Assembly: GCA_002344205.1 (NCBI GenBank)
Contig: DDSZ01000012.1
Span: 35,305-70,766, forward strand
Reading direction: 5' to 3'
Length of the DNA stretch: 35,462 nucleotides
Origin: Opitutaceae bacterium UBA2377
Lineage (GTDB): Bacteria > Verrucomicrobiota > Verrucomicrobiia > Opitutales > Opitutaceae
The position numbers and the translations under genes are program-made. Below are positions 22,896 through 30,272 of the stretch, piece after piece. Numbering within the stretch: the stretch's first letter is position 1; every line of letters starts with the position of its first letter. The notes under the pieces were generated by a model, which searched no databases, had not been told where the DNA came from, and saw only the letters and a list, made by a program, of their open reading frames with translations.

Positions 22896-23651
22896 ATGCT
22901 CATCGACACCAATGTCAACCTGGGCCCGTGGCCGTTCACGCCGCTGCCCGAACTTTCCGCCCCGCAGCTCGCCGCCCGCCTCGCCGGCGCGGGCATCCGC
23001 CGCGCGCTGGTGTCACCGCTGCGCGCGGTCTTCCAGACCGACCCCATGCCGGCGAACGCAGCCCTCTTCGCCGCCGTCCGCCGCACCCCCGCGCTGCTGC
23101 CCGTGCCGGTCGTCAACCCCGCCCTCGCCAACTGGCGCGAGCAGCTCGACCGCTGCCGGGCGGCCGCGCCCATCCGCGCCGTCAAACTCTTCCCCAACTA
23201 CCACAACTACCGCCTCACGGCGCGGCGGTTGGATGACTTCATGGCCGCCGTCGCCCGGGCCGGCCTGAAGCTCATCATCAACATCCGCCTCGAGGACGAG
23301 CGCCACCGGTATTTCGCGCTCAAGATCAAGGGCGTGCCGGTCAAGGACCTCGCCCGCTTCCTCCCGCGCTTCCCCGGCCACCACGTTTTCCTCGCCGGGC
23401 TTTACCGCCCCGAGCTGAAGCAGCTCGCCGCCGACCACAAAAATTTTTCCGCCGACATCGCCTTTTGCGAGTGGGCCGACACCGTGCAGGACCTGCTCAC
23501 CGTGATGCCCGCCCGCCGGCTCATGCTCGGCACCTGCACCCCGCTGCTGTCCGCCCGCGCGCAGACCGACAAGCTCCGCCTCGCGAAAATCCCCGCCCGC
23601 ACCAAGACCCTCATCGGCACTGAAAATGCCCGGCGCTTCTTCGATCTCTGA
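22896..23651 (+). CDS. Degenerate amidohydrolase-fold protein, metal ligands lost
   Basis: The 251-residue product follows the same barrel layout as its upstream neighbour: MLIDTNVNLGPWPF at the start, AVKLFPNYHNY in the middle, LKLIINIRLED, VFLAGLYRPE and RRLMLGTCTPLL near the end. At each place where the neighbour has a metal ligand this protein has another residue: HxH becomes Asn6-x-Asn8, LQHSW becomes IINIRL, MAHLTG becomes LAGLYR and GSDLP becomes GTCTP. It should not bind the usual metal. The reading frame is intact and well formed, so it is a functioning but probably non-hydrolytic protein, perhaps a partner subunit of the upstream enzyme (spacing 8 nt). Confidence 0.82.
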   Translation: MLIDTNVNLGPWPFTPLPELSAPQLAARLAGAGIRRALVSPLRAVFQTDPMPANAALFAAVRRTPALLPVPVVNPALANWREQLDRCRAAAPIRAVKLFPNYHNYRLTARRLDDFMAAVARAGLKLIINIRLEDERHRYFALKIKGVPVKDLARFLPRFPGHHVFLAGLYRPELKQLAADHKNFSADIAFCEWADTVQDLLTVMPARRLMLGTCTPLLSARAQTDKLRLAKIPARTKTLIGTENARRFFDL

Positions 23652-23660
23652 TTCAGACCA

Positions 23661-23733
23661 CCGCGGATAACACGGATTCACGCAGATAGATTTTCCTTTT
23701 TAGCCGCTGAACAGCTGTCCGCGCCATCCGCGG
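23661..23733. repeat. Family II palindromic repeat, copy 2
   Basis: Begins CCGCGGATAACACGGATTCA and ends CCGCGCCATCCGCGG, 9 nt after the stop of the degenerate amidohydrolase gene and before the DegT gene. The middle contains an additional hairpin-like AGCCGCTGAACAGCTG. Confidence 0.7.
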
Positions 23734-23761
23734 CAAAAAGAAACCACACCTCACTCTTTTC

Positions 23762-24988
23762 ATGAGCACCACCGCCACTCCTCCCGTCCTGCAGCCCATC
23801 GTTGACGAGCCCGTCCCGCAGCCGGTGCGCTGGGGCGATGCCGAGCTCGCCCAGCTCGCCGCGATGGTGCGGCAAAAATCCCTTTTTTACTGGAACGGTC
23901 CGCAGACCAACACGCTCCTCGCCGACTTCCGCCAGCACTACCCGCTGAAGCACCTCTTTCCCTGCTCCTCCGGCTCGGCCTCGTTGCACATCGCCGTCGC
24001 CGCGCTGCGGCTTAAACCCGGTGAGGAAATCATCGTCTCGCCCATCACCGACATGGGCTCGGTCATCGGCATCCTCTACCAGCAGGGCGTGCCGGTCTTC
24101 TGCGATCTCGACCCGCGCACCTACAACATGGACCCCGCCGCGATCCGCCGCGCCATCACGCCGAAGACCCGCGCGATCATGGCCGTTCACCTTGCGGGCA
24201 ATCCCTGTGACATGACGGCGATCCTGGCCATCGCCAAGGAGCACAACCTCGTCGTCATCGAGGACTGCGCTCAGTCCTGGGGCGCGCAGCACCGCGGCAA
24301 GCCCGTCGGCCTCATGGGCGACTTCGGCTGCTACTCCTTCAACGATTTCAAGCACATCGCCTGCGGCGACGGCGGCATGGTCGGCACCAACCGCGACGAC
24401 CTCGGCGCCGGCCTCTCCAAGTGGGGCGACAAATGCTACGACCGCGTCGCCGGCACGCGCGACCCCGAGGAACTCGCGCCCAACTACCGCATGAGCGAGC
24501 CCGAGTCCGCCGTGTGCGTGGCCCAGCTCGGCAAACTCGAAAACATCGTCGCCCGCCGGAATCGTGCCGGCACCCTCCTCACCTCCCTCCTGCAGGATCT
24601 GCCCGGCGTGCTGCCGCCAGTCACCCGTGAGGGCGACTTCCACAGCTACTGGTTCTACTTCCTCCGCCTCGACCTCGCCGCCCTGAAGGTTTCGCGGGCC
24701 GACTTCGTTGCCGAACTCAAGGGCCAGGGCGTAGCCGCCAACGCCGGCTACATCCCCATGCCCGTTTACCGCTACAAGGTCTTCCAAAACCACAATTTTT
24801 TCGGTGGCGCCTGGCCGGTGCGCGACTTCGGGCTCACCACCATGGACTACACCAAGGTCGATTGCCCGGTAGCCCAGGCCATCCTCGACGACGGCGTCAC
24901 TCTCCCGCTCAACCAGGCCATGAGCGACGCCTACATCGAAAAAGTCGCCCGCGCCATCCGCTTCGTGGCCGGGCGGCTGGCGAAGTAA
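23762..24988 (+). CDS. DegT/DnrJ/EryC1/StrS family PLP aminotransferase (first copy)
   Basis: The 408-residue enzyme has the fold type I PLP aminotransferase layout of sugar and cyclitol aminotransferases. SSGSASLHIAVAALRLKPGEEIIVSPIT is the cofactor phosphate-binding part, Asp168 in VVIEDCAQSWGA contacts the pyridine nitrogen, and Lys197 in CYSFNDFKHIACGDGGM is the Schiff-base lysine. The family typically transfers an amino group from Glu or Gln to a keto-sugar or keto-cyclitol; it can also run in the catabolic direction. Neighbours are a PhyH dioxygenase and an SDR on the same strand. A second family member lies convergently at 26679-27920 but the two are only distantly similar. Substrate unknown. 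Confidence 0.92.
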   Translation: MSTTATPPVLQPIVDEPVPQPVRWGDAELAQLAAMVRQKSLFYWNGPQTNTLLADFRQHYPLKHLFPCSSGSASLHIAVAALRLKPGEEIIVSPITDMGSVIGILYQQGVPVFCDLDPRTYNMDPAAIRRAITPKTRAIMAVHLAGNPCDMTAILAIAKEHNLVVIEDCAQSWGAQHRGKPVGLMGDFGCYSFNDFKHIACGDGGMVGTNRDDLGAGLSKWGDKCYDRVAGTRDPEELAPNYRMSEPESAVCVAQLGKLENIVARRNRAGTLLTSLLQDLPGVLPPVTREGDFHSYWFYFLRLDLAALKVSRADFVAELKGQGVAANAGYIPMPVYRYKVFQNHNFFGGAWPVRDFGLTTMDYTKVDCPVAQAILDDGVTLPLNQAMSDAYIEKVARAIRFVAGRLAK

Positions 24989-25079
24989 GCGCCCGGCCGA
25001 ATATTCGATCACTGCAGAGTTGACGCCCCGGTGGCGTTCCCCAACGAGCAGGGTTTGACGGCACCACCGCCGCCACCCC

Positions 25080-25871
25080 ATGCCCATCGTCAAACCCACC
25101 CCAGAGCTGATCGCCCAGTTCAACCGCGACGGTTTCCTCGTCCTGCCCGACATGCTCTCCCCCGCCGAGGCCGAGGGCTACCGCACCGCCCTTGAGCGGG
25201 TCTTCGCCCAGCACAGTCCGGAGGCCGACCTCTACCACATGCAGGAAATCTGGCGGCCCAAGCTCTTCGAGCACGGACCGCAGTTCGATTCCCTCATCGA
25301 CCATCCCGGCATCGCCGAATTCGTGGACGCGGTGCTCGGCGACGACTGCCACCTCATCGCCTTCACCGGCCTGCGCACGATGCCCGGCAAGACCATCACC
25401 TTCTGGCACCTCGACGATGTGTGCCGCCTGCCCATTCCCGACGGCGCCACGCTCGACCCGCGCATCCCGATGCCCACGTTCACGATCAACATGAACTACT
25501 ACCTGTGCGACGTGGACGAGGAGCTGGGGCCGACCCAGTTCATCCCGGGCAGCCACCGGGCCGGCCGGCCGCCGCGTGATTCGGACAACGACGCCAACGG
25601 CAACCCGACCTACGAGGGCCGCTCGTTCGTGAATTCCTGCGGCAAGGCCGGCACCCTCGTGCTGTGGAACGACCAGACCTGGCACCGCGGCGGGCCGAAT
25701 GTATCCAAGGGCCGCATCCGCTGGGTCATCCAGACGCCCTTCGCCCGCCGCTGGGTCGCACAGCGTTTCTGGCCCTTCGTGAACTACCGCCTGCCCGAGG
25801 AGGTCATCGCCCGCGCCACCCCGCGCCGCAAGCGCCTCCTCGGCTTCCACGGCATCGGCGCCTACGGCTGA
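25080..25871 (+). CDS. Phytanoyl-CoA dioxygenase (PhyH) family Fe(II)/2-oxoglutarate oxygenase
   Basis: The 263-residue protein has the double-stranded beta-helix signature of PhyH enzymes: FNRDGFLVLPDMLSPAEAE at the start, His110-x-Asp112 in FWHLDD as iron ligands, distal His202 in DQTWHRGGPN and a following Arg in GRIRWVIQTP for 2-oxoglutarate. GPTQFIPGSHRAG is also typical. Such enzymes hydroxylate or demethylate small molecules using oxygen. It lies between the DegT aminotransferase and an SDR gene, 27 nt before the latter, so an oxidation, reduction and transamination sequence on one small molecule is plausible. The ATG has no visible Shine-Dalgarno sequence. Confidence 0.92.
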   Translation: MPIVKPTPELIAQFNRDGFLVLPDMLSPAEAEGYRTALERVFAQHSPEADLYHMQEIWRPKLFEHGPQFDSLIDHPGIAEFVDAVLGDDCHLIAFTGLRTMPGKTITFWHLDDVCRLPIPDGATLDPRIPMPTFTINMNYYLCDVDEELGPTQFIPGSHRAGRPPRDSDNDANGNPTYEGRSFVNSCGKAGTLVLWNDQTWHRGGPNVSKGRIRWVIQTPFARRWVAQRFWPFVNYRLPEEVIARATPRRKRLLGFHGIGAYG

Positions 25872-25898
25872 GCCGCAGCCGTCTTATCCCCCGCCGCC

Positions 25899-26678
25899 AT
25901 GCAGGGAATCGCGAATACCAGCGTCTTCATCACGGGTGGCTGCGGCGACATCGGACTGGCCGTGGCCAAACGCTTCCTCGCCGCCGGTGCCCGGGTCGTG
26001 CTGGCCGACCTCCTGCCCGTTGCGAAGGGCAATGTAATCGCCCGGTCGCTGCATCCCGATGCCGCGGCCTACGTGCGTTGCGATGTCACCCGCGCCGCGT
26101 CGGTGGACCGCGCCTTTGCCACCGCGCTCAAATTTCTCGGCCGACTCGACACCGTCATCTGCAACGCGGGCATGGTCGCCAACGAGCCCTTCATCGGTAT
26201 CACGGAGAAAAACTGGACGCACACGCTGGCGGTGAATGTCACCGGGAGTTTCGTCACGGCACAGCGCGCAGCCCGCATCCTGTTGAAAAACCCGCGCCGA
26301 GGAAACGCCCGCCGCGGCACGATTCTCTTCACCGGCTCTTGGGTGCAAGAAATGCCTTGGCCGGGCGGCGCCGCCTATTGCACGAGCAAGGGCGGGCAGC
26401 AGATGCTCGCCAAGGTCGTCGCGCAGGAACTCGCCCCGCATGGCATCACTGCCGCCCTCGTCGCGCCCGGCATGGTTTATGCCGGGCTCACCAAGAAAAT
26501 TTATGACCGGGACAAACGCTTCGCCAAGATCGTGGACAAGACCGTGCCGCTCCTGCGGATGAGCACGGCCGAGGAAGTCGCGGGCAGCTTCCTGTTTCTC
26601 GCCAGCGATGACGGCGCCTACATCACCGGCACCACCCTGCTGGTGGACGGCGGTGCCATGCTCGGCCGCCGGGACTGA
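25899..26678 (+). CDS. SDR family oxidoreductase
   Basis: A 259-residue classical short-chain dehydrogenase: TGGCGDIGLAVAKRFLAAGARVVLADLL for NAD(P) binding (Asp after the second strand favours NAD), CNAGMV near residue 86, and Ser in LFTGSWVQ with the YxxxK motif in AAYCTSKGG. The C-terminal HGITAALVAPGMVYAGL and SDDGAYITGTTLLVDGGAML are standard. It is the last gene of the plus-strand set and its stop TGA directly abuts the stop TCA (minus strand) of the second DegT gene, giving TGATCA with no spacer. The substrate cannot be deduced; a hydroxylated or keto-sugar intermediate of the local pathway is likely. Confidence 0.92.
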   Translation: MQGIANTSVFITGGCGDIGLAVAKRFLAAGARVVLADLLPVAKGNVIARSLHPDAAAYVRCDVTRAASVDRAFATALKFLGRLDTVICNAGMVANEPFIGITEKNWTHTLAVNVTGSFVTAQRAARILLKNPRRGNARRGTILFTGSWVQEMPWPGGAAYCTSKGGQQMLAKVVAQELAPHGITAALVAPGMVYAGLTKKIYDRDKRFAKIVDKTVPLLRMSTAEEVAGSFLFLASDDGAYITGTTLLVDGGAMLGRRD

Positions 26679-27920
26679 TCAGCCGCACACCTCGCCGTGC
26701 ACGGCGATCACGCTGTCCGCGATGTGGTCGGCGTCCGCGTCGGTGTAGAGCACGCCGAGCGGCAACGCGATGAAGCGGCCCGTGATGCTCTCCGTGCGCG
26801 GGAAATCCGCCGGACGATAACCCGGCGCCGGCCACTCCTGGCAGTCACGGAAGGGCGAGGTCGCGGGGTGCGCCGTCATGTGCGGGCTCTTCATGTAGTC
26901 GCGGTTGTATTGCGGATAGGTGCCGGTGCGGGCGCCGCAGTTGACGTTGCGGGCGTCGAGCTTCTCCCGGAACGGCGCGACGTGCGCCGGGTTGTCCAGC
27001 AGCAGGTAGGGCTCAAAGCCAAGGTCGCCGTCGGGATCAGGATTTTTGCGCAGGGACAGGCCCTTGAGCCCGGCCAGCCGCGGCAGGATGCGCGCCTGCA
27101 AGGCGCGGCAGCGCGCGCGGATCTGCTCGACCTTGCGCAACTGCGCGAGGGCCACCGCGCCCTGCAGCTCCGACATCCGGTATTGGCCGCCCACGAAGGC
27201 CGCCTCGTGCGGCGGCACGATCGTGGCGTGATACGGCCGGTAGTTGCCGAGGTCGCTCAGCCGCACCGCCCGCTCGTAGATCCGTTGGTCGCGCGTCACC
27301 ACCATGCCGCCCTCGCCGCAGGTCGCGACCTTGTTGTATTGCAGGCTGTAGGTGGCCACGTCGCCCCAGCTGCCGATCTTCCGGCCGCGGTAGCTCGCGC
27401 CCAGCGACTGCGCGCAGTCCTCCAGCACAAAGATGCCGCGCCGGTGTGCCTCGAGCACGATCGGCTCCATGTCGGCAGCCACGCCCTGGTAATGCACGAC
27501 GACCACCGCGCGCGTGCGCGGCGTCACCAGCCGCGCGATCTCCGTCGCGGGCATGTTCAGCGATTCGTCAATCTCCGCCAGCACCGGCCGGGCACCCGTG
27601 CGCACGATGGCGGTGAAACACGAAATCCAGCTCCACGCCGTGAGGATGACCTCGTCGCCGGGGCCGACGCCCATCGCGGCCAGTGCCACCTCGAGCGCGC
27701 CCGTGCCGCTGTTCACCGCCAGCGCGTAATCCGTGCCGATGTATTCGCGGAATTCCTTCTCGAGGGTCGCGACCATCGGAGGCGTGGACTTGAAATCCGT
27801 GCCATAGTAGCGGAAAGGCTCCTTGCGCCGGAGCACATCGAGCACCAGCGCCTCTTCCTCGGCGCCGATCAGCGCGCTGCCGAGGCCGGGGACGGGACGG
27901 GGGCGAAGCGAAGACGACAT
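26679..27920 (-). CDS. DegT/DnrJ/EryC1/StrS family PLP aminotransferase (second copy)
   Basis: The 413-residue product shows NSGTGALEVALAAMGVGPGDEVILTAWSW, Asp168 in FVLEDCAQSLGA and Schiff-base Lys197 in YSLQYNKVATCGEGGM, so it is a complete DegT-family enzyme. Aromatic GGQYRMSELQGAVALAQL is the usual dimer and substrate region. Lys and Asp fall at the same positions as in the first copy, although overall sequence differs. The ATG at 27920 (MSSSLRPRP) is used; the frame continues upstream to 28046 through low-quality sequence. It is transcribed from the repeat-containing gap 27921-28211 and converges on the SDR gene. Keto-sugar or keto-cyclitol amination is the family role. Confidence 0.9.
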   Translation of the reverse strand: MSSSLRPRPVPGLGSALIGAEEEALVLDVLRRKEPFRYYGTDFKSTPPMVATLEKEFREYIGTDYALAVNSGTGALEVALAAMGVGPGDEVILTAWSWISCFTAIVRTGARPVLAEIDESLNMPATEIARLVTPRTRAVVVVHYQGVAADMEPIVLEAHRRGIFVLEDCAQSLGASYRGRKIGSWGDVATYSLQYNKVATCGEGGMVVTRDQRIYERAVRLSDLGNYRPYHATIVPPHEAAFVGGQYRMSELQGAVALAQLRKVEQIRARCRALQARILPRLAGLKGLSLRKNPDPDGDLGFEPYLLLDNPAHVAPFREKLDARNVNCGARTGTYPQYNRDYMKSPHMTAHPATSPFRDCQEWPAPGYRPADFPRTESITGRFIALPLGVLYTDADADHIADSVIAVHGEVCG

Positions 27921-28058
27921 GGCCCTGTGTTTGCCGGAAACGGGCCGGTCTCCGCAAGCGCACAGTGATTGATAAATGCAGCGGCCGGCCAAAGCCGCCC
28001 CGCCGCCCGCCGAAGAAAATGTGGAATACAGGCAGGCCGGAAACACTGACCTTTGTTA

Positions 28059-28132
28059 TCTGGAACTCAGGAACTCTGGGACGTAATCAGACCCAATTAA
28101 AGAGGTCTTTTCCAGTGTTCCTGAGTTCCAGA
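28059..28132. repeat. Inverted repeat with 16-bp perfect arms (family III)
   Basis: TCTGGAACTCAGGAAC (28059-28074) and its exact reverse complement (28117-28132) are separated by 42 nt. Related words CCTGAGTTC occur near 13428-13436 and 34318-34325. It lies in the divergent gap 27921-28211, between the DegT and propeller genes, and may influence one of their promoters. The rest of that gap shows no gene. Confidence 0.75.
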
Positions 28133-28211
28133 TTAAAACCTGTCCAGGAGTCCGTTCCCCAATTCCGCATTTCCTTCCCGGCCAAAACCGCCTTGGCTCG
28201 GTCCACCCCGC

Positions 28212-30206
28212 ATGCCCCCTGTTCCCCCCACCGCCCGCGACCTCGGCATCCCCGTCAAGGGCGTGAGCTGGGCTCGCCTTCATCCCGGCCAAACCGCCGA
28301 CGGCAAACCCTCCCTGCTCATCTCGATGGGCCAGAACAACGGCGGGCTCTTCGTGCTCGACGTGGATCTGGCGACCGGTGCCTGCCGGCAGTTTGCCGTG
28401 CGCGACCGCGTTCATTCCACCTTTCCGACCGCCGCTTTCCGGTCTCTACGCAGCGGCATCCTCTACATCGGCTCGGCCTGGGACGGACGCCTGCATCGCT
28501 TCGATGCCAACCACCCGGAGCGCGGCATCGAGGATCTGGGTCGCATCGATGAAACCGGCACCTTCGGGCTCGGCCTCACCGAGGATGCGGCCGGCGCGCT
28601 CTGGATCGGCTCCTATCCCGGTGCGATACTGACCAGGTTCGATCCGGCCACCGGACGCTTCACCCGTTATGGGCGCAAGGACAACCTCGACGAATATCTC
28701 TACCCCATCGCCGGCGACGACGGCTCGATGGCCGCGCAGGTGAAATTCGTCCGGCCGCACATAATCTTAATCGACCCTACGACCGGCGCCCACCGCGAAG
28801 TCGGTCCCGCGATCACCGACCCCACCGACAAGTCCCAATATCTGAAACTGTTCAAAGGCACCGACCGTCGGCTCTATCTCGATTCCCATGCCGGCAAATT
28901 TCTCGTCGAGGAACTGCTGCTGACCCCGGTGACCGAAATCCCGCCCCCGCTGCCCGGTGTTCAGGCCACCTACAAGCACGGCTACCAACTGCCCGCCGAG
29001 ATGCCCGGTGGCTGGACCGCCACTTTTCTCGACGACCGGATGAACGGCACCGGCCCCTGCCGGAAAGTTCTGCTGGCCAACCGCGATCCCTTCATCCCCT
29101 CGCGCACCCTGACCCTCGACTGGGTCGGCGGCGGCTCCAACCTGCACGTTCTCGATGTCGGCGCCGGCGGCGACCTCTACGGCTCCAGCTATCTGCCGAA
29201 TCGGCTTTTCCGCGCCTCACCCGACGGCAGTCGGATCGAGGATCTGGGCGACCATTCCTTTGCCGGCGGCGAGGCCTATTCGCTCGCCACGCTCGATGGC
29301 AAAGTCTGGCTCGCCTCCTATCCCGAGGCCCGGCTCTCGGTCTTTGACCCGACCCGCCCCGTTCGCTTTGGCAACACGGCACACGACAACCCCCGCGATC
29401 TCGGCCGGCTCGATACCGTGAGTTACCGACCGAATGCAATGATCACCACGCCGGTCCTGTCCGCCGCCGGTTCCGCGCCGGTGGCTGAACGCCTTTGGAT
29501 GGGTTCCTGTCCCGACTACGGTTTGCGCCATGGCACCCTCGCTTGGTATGAACCGAAAACGGGCGCGCACCGCTCCCACCGCACCATTGTGCCGGACCTC
29601 ACCCCGGCCGCATTGCTCTGGCTGCCCGATCTCAAACAGATTCTCATCGGCCTGAGCATCGAAGCCGGCACCGGTGTCAGCGTCACGCGCTTGCAAGGCG
29701 GCTTCGCGCTCTGGGATGCGGTGCAGGATGAACTCGTGTGGTCGGGCGATGGCGGACTGGCCGACTTGGCGGACGTCAACTCTCTCGCGCCTGACGGCAA
29801 GGGCTTGGTCTATGCCCTACTCGGGCGCGGCGACCAGGTCGTGGCCGCCGGGGCTCCGACCATCCGTCCGCGTCTCGCGCTCTTCGATCCCGCCCGCCGC
29901 ATCGTGGTGGACTCCGCCTGGTTGCCCGAGGACTTCGGCCCGCTCTCCTGGCACGGCCTGCACTCGTTGCGCGTCGGACCCGGCGGCGTCGTTTACGGCG
30001 CCACCGGCTACTGCCTCTTCCGCATCAAACCCGGCACCTGCGCGGTCGAACGTGTCTGGCAACCCGACACCCCGCCCGAGCGCACCGGCACCGTCTGGCT
30101 CACCCACTCCACGCCCAACGCCATCGACGTCGCCGGCCCGATCATCGGCAGCCAATTCTACTTCGCCACCGGCTGGCGCCTCCGCGTGCTGACGTTGCCG
30201 GAGTGA
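28212..30206 (+). CDS. Beta-propeller protein of unknown function (first copy)
   Basis: The 664-residue product is built of repeated four-stranded units with phrases such as GILYIGSAWDGRLHRFDANHPERGIEDLG, GALWIGSYPGAILTRFDPATGRFTRYG and GKVWLASYPEARLSVFDPTRP, which resemble Vgb/SMP-30-like and YVTN beta-propellers. No signal peptide or membrane helix is seen, so it may be cytoplasmic. It could be a lactonase, a lyase of the virginiamycin B type or a binding scaffold; catalytic residues cannot be assigned. A second member starts at 34375 with the same opening (GIPVKxVxWxRLHPG and SMGQNNGGLFVLD). It is tail to tail with kinase B. Confidence 0.82.
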   Translation: MPPVPPTARDLGIPVKGVSWARLHPGQTADGKPSLLISMGQNNGGLFVLDVDLATGACRQFAVRDRVHSTFPTAAFRSLRSGILYIGSAWDGRLHRFDANHPERGIEDLGRIDETGTFGLGLTEDAAGALWIGSYPGAILTRFDPATGRFTRYGRKDNLDEYLYPIAGDDGSMAAQVKFVRPHIILIDPTTGAHREVGPAITDPTDKSQYLKLFKGTDRRLYLDSHAGKFLVEELLLTPVTEIPPPLPGVQATYKHGYQLPAEMPGGWTATFLDDRMNGTGPCRKVLLANRDPFIPSRTLTLDWVGGGSNLHVLDVGAGGDLYGSSYLPNRLFRASPDGSRIEDLGDHSFAGGEAYSLATLDGKVWLASYPEARLSVFDPTRPVRFGNTAHDNPRDLGRLDTVSYRPNAMITTPVLSAAGSAPVAERLWMGSCPDYGLRHGTLAWYEPKTGAHRSHRTIVPDLTPAALLWLPDLKQILIGLSIEAGTGVSVTRLQGGFALWDAVQDELVWSGDGGLADLADVNSLAPDGKGLVYALLGRGDQVVAAGAPTIRPRLALFDPARRIVVDSAWLPEDFGPLSWHGLHSLRVGPGGVVYGATGYCLFRIKPGTCAVERVWQPDTPPERTGTVWLTHSTPNAIDVAGPIIGSQFYFATGWRLRVLTLPE

Positions 30207-30231
30207 ACCGGTCTCTTGGCTGCCACACCAC

Positions 30232-30254
30232 CAATGTTCGTATTACGAACATTG
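30232..30254. promoter_or_regulatory. Perfect 11-bp inverted repeat between convergent genes
   Basis: CAATGTTCGTA, one T, then TACGAACATTG: perfect dyad symmetry over 23 bp between the propeller stop (30206) and the kinase B stop (30273). It resembles an operator in form but its location between 3' ends is unusual; a bidirectional transcript end or a dispersed repeat is equally possible. A near-identical 20-mer is inside kinase gene A. Confidence 0.6.
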
Positions 30255-30272
30255 TGTGCTCTTGCCCGTTAC

